A stretch of DNA of 64,000 nt, from contig CANMNB010000003.1 in assembly GCA_947499145.1 (NCBI GenBank), forward strand, positions 1 through 64,000. The letters run 5' to 3'. Positions 44,628 to 53,181 of this stretch are shown piece by piece. The notes under the pieces were generated by a model. It had not been told where the DNA came from. It saw only the letters and a list, made by a program, of their open reading frames with translations, and did no database searches. Position numbers and translations under genes: made by a program. The DNA comes from an uncultured Arachnia sp. GTDB taxonomy: Bacteria; Actinomycetota; Actinomycetes; Propionibacteriales; Propionibacteriaceae. Position 1 is the first letter of the stretch. The number at the start of each line of letters is the position of its first letter.

Positions 44628-46682
44628 CTAGTGGCCGAGCGCGTCACCTTCCGGTGGATCCTGCTTCCACACGAGGACGCCATGGGCCTCGAGACTGACG
44701 CTCTCGCCGGCCTCCAACCGCTCTCCGGTGCGCATCTCCGTGCCTGCCGCGTGCAGCGCGATGGTGCGCTCCTCCGGGGCGTGGTTGAGCAGGAAGTGCA
44801 CCCGCCCGGCCTTGGCGTCGCGCACGGCGTGTTCGAGATCCCGCTCGTCGGCGTAGGGTCCGACGAGGCCGTGGTCGTCGAGCACCTGCCGCATGATCGC
44901 TGTGGTGGCGGTCTGGTCCAGCAACGCACCGAGGTACCATCCGGATCCGCCGCTCGGGTGACGACGGCGGGTTACGGCCGGGGTTCCAATGTAGAACTCC
45001 GCGCCGTAGGTGGCGACCACCTCGGCGTCGTGGCAGCGCAGCACCTCGCAGACCAGTTCCGCCGACCCCGCGCCGACGGTCCCGACGAGAGGGACGACGT
45101 GTCCGGGGACGTGCGAGTCGATCTCCTCCACCTCGATACCGAGGAACTGCCGCAGCGGTCCCGGTCCGGGTTCGAGGATGGCGTTGGTGTCGACGTCGGC
45201 CAGTCCGGACCAGAAGCCCGTGACCACGCTGCCGCCCCGCCCCACGACGGCGTCGAGCCGGTCGGCGACGTCCCCCTTGACCATGTGGAGCAGCGGTGCC
45301 AGGACCACGTCATAGGATCCGAGGTCCGACGTGACCGGTACGACGTCCATGGCGGCGCCCAACTCCCAGGCGGACCGGTAGTGCCGGAGCAGCACGTCGA
45401 CGTACGAGACGTGGCGGTTGAGGCCGTCGGTCATCTCCGTCAGCCACCACGAGTCCCAGTCGAACAGGAGCGCCACGCGGGCGGGCGTGCGTGCCCCCAG
45501 GAGCGCCTCGCTGCCGGCAAGCTCGGCGCCGAGCCGTGCGATCTCCCGGAACGCGCGGGTGTCAGTGCGACCGGCGTGGTCAAGGACGGCACCGTGGTAC
45601 TTCTCGCTGGCGCCCTTGGACTGGCGGAGCTGGAAGAACAGGACGGCGTCCGCGCCGTGGGCCACGGCTTGCCAGGACCACAGCCCCATGACGCCCGGGC
45701 GCTTGACGGGGTTCACGTCGCGGGACGCCGTGATGGTTGGTGTCTGCTCCATGAGCCAGAACGGGTTCCCGCCCTTGACCCCTCGCATCAGGTCGTGGGC
45801 CAGCGCCATCCTCGCCTCCTCGCGGGGCCCCGGCGGGTAGTTGTCCCACGACGCGAAATCGAGGACATCCGCCCAGCGGTGGTAGTCGAGGGAGCGGAAG
45901 AGTCCCATGAAGTTGGTCGTCGTGGGTCGGTGGTCGTGCCGTCGGATCGCCTCCTTCTCGAGGCGGTAGCACTCCACCATGGAATCGGTCATGAACCGCA
46001 GGTAGTCGACACTCGTGCCCTGGAAGGCGGTGTGGCGGGGTCCCTTCCAGTGCTCGCTCAGCGCGTTGGGAACGACGATCTGGTCCCAGTCGCTGTACCG
46101 GTGGGACCAGAACATGGTGTTCCAGGCATCGTTCAGCCGGTCGATGCTGCCGTATCGGTCCCGCAGCCAGTCGCGGAAGGCTGCTGCGCAGTCGTCGCAG
46201 AAGCAGCCGCCGTCGAAGCCGCCGTACTCGTTGCCGATGTGCCAGGCGACGATGGCGTCGACGTCGTGGTAGCGCTCGGCGATCCGTCCCGCCAGCGCGG
46301 CGCTCTTGGCTCGGTAGACGGTGGAGTTGGGGCACATGAGGTGCCGCTGGCCGTAGGCGCGGCGGCGGCCCTCGAAGGTGGTGCGCATCACCTCGGGATG
46401 CTCGTGTGCGAGCCATGGCGGCACCGCGGCCGTGGCCGTCGCCATGACGATGTGACGGCCCTCGCCGACGGCCCGCTCCACGATTGCATCCATCAGCTCG
46501 AAGTCGTAGACCCCGTCGGCGGTTTCGAGGTGGGACCAGGCGAAGACGCCGAGGGTCACGGTGTTGATGCCCGCCTCGTCGAAGGCGCTGTAGTCCTCGT
46601 CCCACACGGCGGGCGGCCACTGCTCAGGGTTGTAGTCACCTCCGTAGTGGAGTTGGCGCGCTGTGGTCGGGAGGTCAGTCAT
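44628..46682 (-). CDS. GH42 beta-galactosidase
   Basis: 684 residues from ATG 46682 (ATGA overlap with the DUF624 gene). Starts HYGGDYNPEQWP. Acid/base E152 in AWHIGNEYGG, nucleophile E312 in FWLMEQTP, and a Cys4 zinc site (C117, C160, C162, C165). C-terminal trimerisation and beta domains are complete. No signal peptide, so it acts on imported galactosides such as galacto-oligosaccharides or arabinogalactan fragments. Last gene of the sugar operon. Confidence 0.9.
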   Translation of the reverse strand: MTDLPTTARQLHYGGDYNPEQWPPAVWDEDYSAFDEAGINTVTLGVFAWSHLETADGVYDFELMDAIVERAVGEGRHIVMATATAAVPPWLAHEHPEVMRTTFEGRRRAYGQRHLMCPNSTVYRAKSAALAGRIAERYHDVDAIVAWHIGNEYGGFDGGCFCDDCAAAFRDWLRDRYGSIDRLNDAWNTMFWSHRYSDWDQIVVPNALSEHWKGPRHTAFQGTSVDYLRFMTDSMVECYRLEKEAIRRHDHRPTTTNFMGLFRSLDYHRWADVLDFASWDNYPPGPREEARMALAHDLMRGVKGGNPFWLMEQTPTITASRDVNPVKRPGVMGLWSWQAVAHGADAVLFFQLRQSKGASEKYHGAVLDHAGRTDTRAFREIARLGAELAGSEALLGARTPARVALLFDWDSWWLTEMTDGLNRHVSYVDVLLRHYRSAWELGAAMDVVPVTSDLGSYDVVLAPLLHMVKGDVADRLDAVVGRGGSVVTGFWSGLADVDTNAILEPGPGPLRQFLGIEVEEIDSHVPGHVVPLVGTVGAGSAELVCEVLRCHDAEVVATYGAEFYIGTPAVTRRRHPSGGSGWYLGALLDQTATTAIMRQVLDDHGLVGPYADERDLEHAVRDAKAGRVHFLLNHAPEERTIALHAAGTEMRTGERLEAGESVSLEAHGVLVWKQDPPEGDALGH

Positions 46683-47311
46683 GGCAGGTCCTTGTCGGGC
46701 CGCGGGAGGTCGGTGGCGTCGAGGTAGGGGTCGACGACCAGGTGCAGCAGGCGAGCCGTGAGCCAGCCGAGCAGCACCAGGACGGCCTCGAAGGTCATGG
46801 TCACCACGAGCAGGTTCGCCAGCACGATGGTGAGGACCCCCAGGGTCGTGGCGGGTGCGTGCGCGGCCAGCCCGATGGAGACGCGGAGCGCGTCGCGCCA
46901 CGAGAGCGTCGTGAGCGCCAGCAGCCCCGTGGCCTGGAAGGTCCAGACCGCGATGGCCGCTGCCGCCACAAGGACGGCCGCGACGTACCACCAGCCGAGC
47001 CCCAGCGCCCCCGCATTGCCCGCGAACACGAGGAGCAGGGCCAGCACCGCGAGGGCGATCCCCCAGAGCGCCAGTGCGCCCACCAACGTCCGGCGCCAGC
47101 CCTGGAGGAAGTAGCGGACGGGCGTCAGGTCCTCCGCTCCCTCCCGGCGTTCGTAGGTGTGCACGCCGGCCGCCAGGGCGGGGCCGAACGGCAGCGCGAA
47201 GAAGGCGAACAGGGGCGTGTTGGAGACCACCGGGTCCAGGAACAGCATGGGCAGCCACCCCGGCAGGGTCACGAGCGCGACGCACAGGCCCACGGCGCCG
47301 TTCCAGTACAC
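46679..47311 (-). CDS. DUF624 membrane protein
   Basis: 210 residues with about five transmembrane helices. DUF624 proteins regularly sit in CUT1 ABC oligosaccharide operons and their role is unknown. GTG 47311 is the first normal start, but homology-like sequence (GLYDAVYW) begins about 4 codons earlier, and the frame is open back to a CTG overlapping the GH39 stop, so the start may be upstream. Stop overlaps the GH42 ATG. Confidence 0.7.
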   Translation of the reverse strand: MYWNGAVGLCVALVTLPGWLPMLFLDPVVSNTPLFAFFALPFGPALAAGVHTYERREGAEDLTPVRYFLQGWRRTLVGALALWGIALAVLALLLVFAGNAGALGLGWWYVAAVLVAAAAIAVWTFQATGLLALTTLSWRDALRVSIGLAAHAPATTLGVLTIVLANLLVVTMTFEAVLVLLGWLTARLLHLVVDPYLDATDLPRPDKDLP

Positions 47312-47367
47312 GGCGTCGTAGAGACCACGTGGACCTCCCGTCGGGGTGGTCTGGGCACGACCCGTGG

Positions 47368-48843
47368 TCAGGACTCCCCCAGGAGACGCGAGTCATCGAC
47401 CCATGCGGGCGTGTGGTCGGTGTAGGGGTCCAGTTCCAGCAAGGTGATCTCGTTCCTCCCCAGGTGCACGTCGATCTCCAGACGGCCACCGACGGATGGC
47501 AGCCGCGAGAAGTCTCTCGCAGGTTCCGCCGCCTGGTGGAGGGCTCTCAACTGGTGGTGCCCCGGGAAGGGGGGCCTACCCATGAGGCGCCAAGCCGTGT
47601 GGGCGTTGCCCTCGTCCTCGTTCACTCGGGACCGGGCCATGAACCACTCCGGGACGGCGGTCGGGACGCTCACGTGCACTCGATGGCGATCGGGCTCGTC
47701 CCCGCCCGTGCCGGTGAGCGGGACCCAGAGCAGGGCGCTGATGCGGGTGCCGTCGGTGGTGACGAGGTGGTCGTCGCCTCGAGCCAGGATCGTCTCCCCC
47801 AACCTCCGCATGAACGCGTAGAGGTGGTAGGTGGGCTTGGGGATGAGGCCGTGCGTCAGCAGGCCGAACCCTCCGTGGAACAGGGACGTGGGCACCCCAG
47901 CTTCCTCGAAGACGTCGGAGAGCGTCCAGTACGAGAACGAGTCGACGAGGTCACCCCCGTTCGCGAGCACCGGCGCGAGGTACGCGGCGTTGTAGGCGGT
48001 GTCGTGGATGGGGTTGTCGGGACGGTAGGAGGAGTTGAACTCGGTGACGTGCTTCGGCCGGGCCGCGAGCGGCGACCCGGCCAGGAGTTGCGCGGGAGCG
48101 CCGAACTGGCGCAGCAGGTCGTGGGGGTGCCGCAGGGTCTGGTAGGTGCCGAAGGGCACGTTCTGGGCGGGTCCGGAGGTGTAGGCGTGGAACGCCAGGA
48201 AGTCGACCGGTACCTCCCGCCCCTCGACGAACTCGGCGAACGGGACCCACCAGTCGTCAGCCCCGGGCGAGATCGCGGGCCCGCCGACTTGGAGGCGGTC
48301 GTCGACGTCCTTGACCGTTCGGGCGGTGGCCTCGTACAACCGGAAGTACTCGGCCTGGTCTGCGTCCTTCCAGAAGACCGTGAGGTTCGGCTCGTTCCAG
48401 ACCTCGATGGGCCAAGTACGGACTTCGTCGATGCCGTGCCGGTCGATCAGGTGACGCAGGAGTGCCGAGACCAGCCTGCTCCACTCCTCGTAGGACCGCG
48501 GCGGGGTGATGTTGCCCTTCCACCAGAACACGGTGTCCGACCCCGAGGCCAGTTCCTCGGGCATGAACCCGAGTTCCAGGAACGGACGGATGCCGGCGGC
48601 CAGGTACCCGTCGATCACCTGGTCGACGTAGGTGAAGGAGTGATGCAGGAAACGCCGGCCCTCGTGCTCGGCCGCGCGGACGACGCCCATGGCGTCGCTC
48701 AGGAGACCGTGGCCACGGATGTGGTCGAATCCGATCTCGGCCTGCGCACGCTCGAGGGCGTCGCGGTGGTCGGAGCGCAGCGAAAGCGCGGCACGACCGG
48801 TGCCGATGCAGCGCCGCCAGGCTGGGGACAGTGTGCTGGTCAT
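47368..48843 (-). CDS. GH39 family glycosidase (beta-xylosidase-like)
   Basis: 491 residues. (beta/alpha)8 barrel with acid/base E151 in IEVWNEPNL and nucleophile E268 in HVTEFNSSY; FWWKGNITPP and FHAYTSG are typical GH39 features. The C-terminal about 130 residues form a beta sandwich. No signal peptide, so it works in the cytosol on an imported substrate. GH39 also includes iduronidase and arabinosidase activities, so the exact sugar is open. Confidence 0.85.
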   Translation of the reverse strand: MTSTLSPAWRRCIGTGRAALSLRSDHRDALERAQAEIGFDHIRGHGLLSDAMGVVRAAEHEGRRFLHHSFTYVDQVIDGYLAAGIRPFLELGFMPEELASGSDTVFWWKGNITPPRSYEEWSRLVSALLRHLIDRHGIDEVRTWPIEVWNEPNLTVFWKDADQAEYFRLYEATARTVKDVDDRLQVGGPAISPGADDWWVPFAEFVEGREVPVDFLAFHAYTSGPAQNVPFGTYQTLRHPHDLLRQFGAPAQLLAGSPLAARPKHVTEFNSSYRPDNPIHDTAYNAAYLAPVLANGGDLVDSFSYWTLSDVFEEAGVPTSLFHGGFGLLTHGLIPKPTYHLYAFMRRLGETILARGDDHLVTTDGTRISALLWVPLTGTGGDEPDRHRVHVSVPTAVPEWFMARSRVNEDEGNAHTAWRLMGRPPFPGHHQLRALHQAAEPARDFSRLPSVGGRLEIDVHLGRNEITLLELDPYTDHTPAWVDDSRLLGES

Positions 48844-48862
48844 GATGCCTTTCTGGACGAAT

Positions 48863-48896
48863 GCGGGGGCGGCGCCTGTCAGGACACCGCCCCCGC
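48863..48896 (-). terminator. Intra-operon hairpin between SBP and GH39 genes
   Basis: GCGGGGGCGG (48863-48872) pairs with CCGCCCCCGC (48887-48896); it lies just after the SBP stop. Probably stabilises the SBP mRNA or partly stops transcription, giving more SBP than enzymes. Confidence 0.6.
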
Positions 48897-48916
48897 GGAG
48901 ATGGTTCAGCAGTTCG

Positions 48917-50611
48917 TCATCCCTCGACGACGTTCTCGTTCACCATGTCGATGTAGCGCTGCATGCCCTTGGACTCGAGCTCGGCCACGTGGGCGTCCCA
49001 CTCGTCCATGGACTTTTGGCCGACGATGAAGGCGGCCGTGTTCTGCATCGTGGTGTCCTGCAGCGGCGTGCGCATGAGGACGGCCTCCTCGTTCTCCAGC
49101 TCGTCGTAGAGGATGCGAGGACCGGGCTTGACCAGGTCCTTCTCGTACATCTTGTTCAGCCATTCCTTGACCTCGTCGCGGAGCATGGACTGCACGAGGT
49201 CGGTGGTGGAGCCGTGCGCGGGCATGAAGACACCGTTGTGGAATCCGTAGTCCGTGTTCAGCATCTCCGGAGCCCCCGGGTTGAGGCCGTTGATATCGAT
49301 GTTCTCGGCGAGGGTGCGGTTGCCCTCCTCATCCTTGTTGTAGGTCACGCCCTCGACGCCCCACTTGGCGAACTCGAGGCCCTCGTCGCTGTAGAACAGC
49401 CAGTCGACGAACTGCAGGAGTGCGACGAAGTGCTCCTTCTCCGCGGCGCCCTTCGTGAAGGCGACGCCGGACTCGAAGCGGGCACCGTCCATGATGCTGC
49501 CGGCGGGGCCGGCGGGGACGACGATCTGGCGAAGGCTGGCCTCGGTGTTGCCGCTCTCCTCGAGCGTCTGCCGATAGCGGAGGATCTCCTGGTCGTTGGA
49601 GCCGATCACCGCGGCCTGGCCGGAGGTGAACTTCTGGATGGCGGTGTCGTCGTCCTGGCTGACGGATTCCGGATCCAGCAGACCGTCCTCGACCAGCCCG
49701 GCGAAGTAGGCCACGAGGTCGCGGTATTCGTCGGAGGCGCCGGTGTAGACGTATTCACCATCCTTGTAGGTGACGCGTGCGCCGTAGCCCCAGCCTGCGG
49801 TGGTGCCGAAGTTGGGTGCCGAGAACGACAGAGTGGCGTCGAGCGGGCCGCTTGCTGACCACCGTTCGGTGTAGACGTAGTCGAGCTCCGGGTTGGCCTC
49901 CTGGACCGCCTTCATCTGCTCGGCGAACTCCTCGAAGGTGGCCGGGTCCTCGGTGATGCCGGCCTTCTCGAAGAGATCCTCGCGGATGGCGAACGAGTAG
50001 GTGGGCTTCGGCTTCTCGTGCAGTCCCGGGAGGCTGTAGAACTTCCCGTCCTCCAGGCGAATCAGGTCGAGGTCCTCCTGCAGCCCCCACTTCTCCACCT
50101 TCTCGGTGAAGTTGGGGAGGTAGTCGAGGTAGTCCGAGATCGGCAGCAGAGCACCGCTCGCTGCGTACTGCTCGGCCTCGCCCGTGTAGGTCGACGGGAT
50201 GACGTCGGGGGCGTCACCGGCCGAGATAAGCAGGGCGCGTCGGTCGGACCAGTCCGACAGCGGCACGTTCACCAAGTCGAACGTGACGTTTTGGTTCTTC
50301 TCCAGCTCCTCGAAGAAGAGCCAGTCCTCCTGGTACGGGTAGTTGGGATGATCGCGGTAGAGGAAGTTGAACTCGACGGGTTCGCTGGCCTTGAAGGTGG
50401 TGCCGACGCCGTAGTCCTCCATGGCTCCGACCATCTTGTCCTGGAGCTCGCCGGCCATCTCGTTCCCGGTGGCCTCTGCGCTGGCTCCCGCCTCACCCCC
50501 GCCGACGTTGGCGTCCGGCTCCTCGGTTCCACCGTCACCGCAGGCGGTGAGCGCCAGGGTCGTGGCCAGGGCGAACCCCAGCAGGCGACCACTTCTTCTG
50601 GACAACTTCAT
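48917..50611 (-). CDS. ABC sugar-binding lipoprotein (CUT1, LipO type)
   Basis: 564 residues with a lipoprotein signal, LTAC at 21-24 (lipidated C24), and an acidic/Gly/Ala linker to about 60. The mature part is a large extracellular solute-binding domain, similar to the 500-560-residue LipO/LplA group for oligosaccharides. It hands substrate to the two permeases encoded upstream. RBS is AGGAGAAAC before the ATG. Confidence 0.9.
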   Translation of the reverse strand: MKLSRRSGRLLGFALATTLALTACGDGGTEEPDANVGGGEAGASAEATGNEMAGELQDKMVGAMEDYGVGTTFKASEPVEFNFLYRDHPNYPYQEDWLFFEELEKNQNVTFDLVNVPLSDWSDRRALLISAGDAPDVIPSTYTGEAEQYAASGALLPISDYLDYLPNFTEKVEKWGLQEDLDLIRLEDGKFYSLPGLHEKPKPTYSFAIREDLFEKAGITEDPATFEEFAEQMKAVQEANPELDYVYTERWSASGPLDATLSFSAPNFGTTAGWGYGARVTYKDGEYVYTGASDEYRDLVAYFAGLVEDGLLDPESVSQDDDTAIQKFTSGQAAVIGSNDQEILRYRQTLEESGNTEASLRQIVVPAGPAGSIMDGARFESGVAFTKGAAEKEHFVALLQFVDWLFYSDEGLEFAKWGVEGVTYNKDEEGNRTLAENIDINGLNPGAPEMLNTDYGFHNGVFMPAHGSTTDLVQSMLRDEVKEWLNKMYEKDLVKPGPRILYDELENEEAVLMRTPLQDTTMQNTAAFIVGQKSMDEWDAHVAELESKGMQRYIDMVNENVVEG

Positions 50612-50626
50612 TGTTTCTCCTATCTG

Positions 50627-51559
50627 TTACTGCTTGACCGACCCGAGCATGACACCCGAGACGAAGTACTTCTGGATGAAGGGATAGACCGCGATGATGG
50701 GCAGCGCGGTGAGGAGCATGGTGACGGCCTTGACGTTGGCGGCGATCTGCACGGCGTCCGTGCCCGTCTCCCCCGTGCCGGTGGCAGCGGCGAGGATGTT
50801 GCGCAGGTAGATCGTGACCGGGTACAGCTCGGCGCGGTCCATGTACAGGAAGGCCGCGAACCAGCCGTTCCAGAACGCCACCGCGTAGAACAGCACCATG
50901 GTGGCCAGCACGGCCTTGCTGAGCGGGAGGACGATCCTCAGGAAGATCCCGTAGGTGGTGAGTCCGTCCATGGAGGCGGCCTCCTCCAGGTCCGTGGGGA
51001 AGTTCTCGAAGAACGACTTCATCACCAGAAGGTTGAACACGCTGATGGCGTTGGGGATGACGATCGCCCAGATTGTGTTCTTCATCCCCAGGTTGTTGAT
51101 GAGGATGTAGTTGGGGATCATGCCGCCGTTGAAGAACATCGTGAACACGGCGATGCCGATGAAGATGGACCGCCCCCGCAGGTGGAACTTGGAGATGGCG
51201 TAGGCGAACGTCGTCGTCATGGCCATCGCGATGGCGGTGCCGACCACGGTGTAGACCAGGGTGTTCTTGTAGTTGATCCAGAACATCGAGTCGCTCATCA
51301 CGTGCTCGAAGGTCCTCAGGTTGAAGCCCTTCGGGACGATGTTGACCTGGCCGGTGTTGATGTACGCCTCGGAACTGAAGGCCTCGGCGACGAGGTTCAG
51401 GAACGGGTAAAGCGTCAGGAAGCAGATCAGCAGCAGGGCTGCGACATTGATGATCCGGAACGTGCTGTAGCCACGCGACTCCTTGATGGCGCGCCCGCCG
51501 TGGTAGGCGCCCGTTTCGGAATGGTCGACGGTGGGGGTATCGGTTGCGTTGGTCACCAC
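50627..51559 (-). CDS. ABC permease, LplC/YtcP type
   Basis: 310 residues, six transmembrane helices. The EAA loop reads EEAASMDGLTTYGIFLRIVL (ATPase contact). The family marker FFNGGMIPNYILI is seen. It overlaps the upstream permease by 7 bp. Second permease of the oligosaccharide importer. Confidence 0.9.
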   Translation of the reverse strand: MVTNATDTPTVDHSETGAYHGGRAIKESRGYSTFRIINVAALLLICFLTLYPFLNLVAEAFSSEAYINTGQVNIVPKGFNLRTFEHVMSDSMFWINYKNTLVYTVVGTAIAMAMTTTFAYAISKFHLRGRSIFIGIAVFTMFFNGGMIPNYILINNLGMKNTIWAIVIPNAISVFNLLVMKSFFENFPTDLEEAASMDGLTTYGIFLRIVLPLSKAVLATMVLFYAVAFWNGWFAAFLYMDRAELYPVTIYLRNILAAATGTGETGTDAVQIAANVKAVTMLLTALPIIAVYPFIQKYFVSGVMLGSVKQ

Positions 51560-52584
51560 AGGCTCGTTCCGACCAGGCGACGCGAGATTGCGTTCGCGGA
51601 GAGGATGAGAGTCAGGCCGATCACGGCCTCGAAGAGGCCGATCGCGGCGGCGTAGGAGAACTGGCCCCCCGAGATGCCCACCCGGTAGAGGTAGGTGGCA
51701 ATGACGTCAGCAGTGGGGTAGGTCAGCGGGTTGTACAACAGGAGGACCTTCTCGAAGCCGACGGCCATGAAGGTGCCGATGTTGAGGATCAGCAGGACGA
51801 TGACGGTCGGCAGGATGCCGGGAATGGTGACGTGCCACGTCTGCTTCCAGCGGTTCGCCCCATCGACTCGCGCCGCCTCGTACAGCTGGGGATCAATGGT
51901 GCTGAGCGCGGCCAGGTAGAGGATGGTCCCCCAACCGACGGTCTGCCAGATCTCCGAACTGATGTAGACCGTCCGGAACCAGTCCGGGTCCTGCATGAAC
52001 GGGATCGCCGAGCCGCCGAGCGTCGTGATGACCTGGTTGATGGTGCCGCGCATCGACGTGAGCTGGAACACCAGTCCCGCCACGACGACGATCGACATGA
52101 AGTGCGGCAGGTACGAGATCGTCTGGACTGCCTTCTTGAACCGCACGGAGCGCAGCTCGTTCAGCATGAGGGCCAGGATGATGGGCAAGGGGAAGATGAT
52201 CACCAACGACAGCGCGCCCAAGAGGATCGTGTTCTTGAAGACGTTCCAGAACGTTGGGTCGTAGATGAACATCTCGAAGTAGCGGAGACCCACCCACATC
52301 TCGCCGAACATGCTGCCGCCCGGCCGGAACCGGCGGAACGCGATCACGTTGCCCGCCATCGGCAGGTACCGGAACACGACGAAGAACACCATGGGCAACA
52401 CGATGAAGGAGTAGAGCCGCCAGTCCTTCTTGATCGACTTGGCGATCGACGGCTTCGGCTGCTTCTTGCGCTTCCCCCCGGTGTGCGTGGGTTCGTCCTC
52501 GATGAGCAGGCTGGTCGTGGCGTCCTGGGCGATCGCGGTGCCCGTGCTGGGTCCCGGTCGCACGACGCCAGGTTGCGACGTCAC
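51553..52584 (-). CDS. ABC permease, LplB type
   Basis: 343 residues from GTG 52584. The EAA loop reads YEAARVDGANRWKQTWHVTI; six transmembrane helices begin near residue 55 (YSFIVLPMVFFVVF). The first 45 residues are a polar, Lys-rich cytosolic head. The GTG overlaps the stop of a 9-codon leader ORF (GTGA) that has the strong ribosome site, so expression may depend on coupling. No ATP-binding gene is nearby; a shared MsiK-type ATPase elsewhere is expected. Confidence 0.85.
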   Translation of the reverse strand: MTSQPGVVRPGPSTGTAIAQDATTSLLIEDEPTHTGGKRKKQPKPSIAKSIKKDWRLYSFIVLPMVFFVVFRYLPMAGNVIAFRRFRPGGSMFGEMWVGLRYFEMFIYDPTFWNVFKNTILLGALSLVIIFPLPIILALMLNELRSVRFKKAVQTISYLPHFMSIVVVAGLVFQLTSMRGTINQVITTLGGSAIPFMQDPDWFRTVYISSEIWQTVGWGTILYLAALSTIDPQLYEAARVDGANRWKQTWHVTIPGILPTVIVLLILNIGTFMAVGFEKVLLLYNPLTYPTADVIATYLYRVGISGGQFSYAAAIGLFEAVIGLTLILSANAISRRLVGTSLW

Positions 52585-52610
52585 GCCTGAACCTCTGTGC
52601 TGCGCTGCAT
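52581..52610 (-). CDS. 9-codon leader ORF upstream of the permease
   Basis: ATG at 52610 is preceded by AAGGAGGA with 7-nt spacing, the best ribosome site in the operon, and encodes MQRSTEVQA. Its TGA overlaps the permease GTG as GTGA. Translation of the leader would deliver ribosomes to the weak permease start. Confidence 0.5.
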   Translation of the reverse strand: MQRSTEVQA

Positions 52611-52652
52611 TCGCGGTCCTCCTTGACCATTTGTACGGTGCTGAAGCAAAAG

Positions 52653-52671
52653 TTAGCAACCGATTGCCTAA
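52653..52671. promoter_or_regulatory. LacI-type operator candidate 1
   Basis: TTAGCAA-CCGA-TTGCCTAA is an almost perfect inverted repeat (one extra base in the right arm) with the central CG common to LacI-family operators. It lies 69 bp upstream of the permease start. Confidence 0.5.
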
Positions 52672-52699
52672 CGGTCAACGAACGAAAACAATCGGCAAC

Positions 52700-52715
52700 T
52701 GAGAAGCGTTTTCAA
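52700..52715. promoter_or_regulatory. LacI/cre-type operator candidate 2
   Basis: TGAGAAGCGTTTTCAA; its complement TTGAAAACGCTTCTCA fits the WTGNAANCGNWNNCA catabolite-responsive/LacI-family pattern. No LacI gene lies in this window. Confidence 0.5.
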
Positions 52716-52869
52716 TAATCCCGAGAGGGCGGCCGGCTCGCAGGTCGTGTGCGATTCTGGTTGGCTGACCAACCACGAGCGCACACAACCCGCCCTCCGG
52801 AGCGCCCACTGGCCAGCATCACCGGCTACGCGACGCGCCGGCCGTGAGGGTCACCACAGGCGGACGGCA

Positions 52870-53154
52870 TCAAGCCTCCAGGGCGGCCTCCCATTCAGGG
52901 TGCTTGCGGATGTAGTCGGCGACGTAGGAGCACGTGGGGCGCACCGAGAGGCCCTGCTCACGGATGTCGCGCAGCGCGAACTCCACGAGGCGCCCGGCGT
53001 GTCCCTTGCCACCGTGGGCCGGCTCCACGACTGTGTGCGGGAGTTCGACGACGTCGCCATCTCGACGGTAGGCGGCGAAACCGATGCGCTCACCGTCGAG
53101 GTGGATTTCGTAGCGCTTCTGGTCCTCGTTCTTCATGACTGTCGGCTCTGTCAT
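52870..53154 (-). CDS. Small GNAT-type N-acetyltransferase (YjdJ/NATD1-like)
   Basis: 94 residues from ATG 53154. The short GNAT fold has the acetyl-CoA loop GGKGHAGRLVEFAL at about residues 48-61, followed by LSVRPTCSYVADYIRKHPEW, characteristic of the NATD1/YjdJ type. Substrate unknown. A TAGTCT box ends 7 bp upstream, so the mRNA is probably leaderless. Confidence 0.85.
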   Translation of the reverse strand: MTEPTVMKNEDQKRYEIHLDGERIGFAAYRRDGDVVELPHTVVEPAHGGKGHAGRLVEFALRDIREQGLSVRPTCSYVADYIRKHPEWEAALEA

Positions 53155-53161
53155 GCCGGCG

Positions 53162-53167
53162 AGACTA
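53162..53167 (-). promoter_or_regulatory. -10 box of the GNAT gene
   Basis: TAGTCT on the minus strand with 7 bp to the ATG and no Shine-Dalgarno: leaderless pattern. Confidence 0.45.
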
Positions 53168-53181
53168 GCCAACCCTGCGGG

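Noticed and set aside
43350-46727. 1125-codon plus-strand open frame antisense to thrS and GH42
   Set aside because: High-GC codon bias on the minus strand creates long antisense frames; it lacks domain signals and is His/Val/Gly-rich in the shadow pattern.
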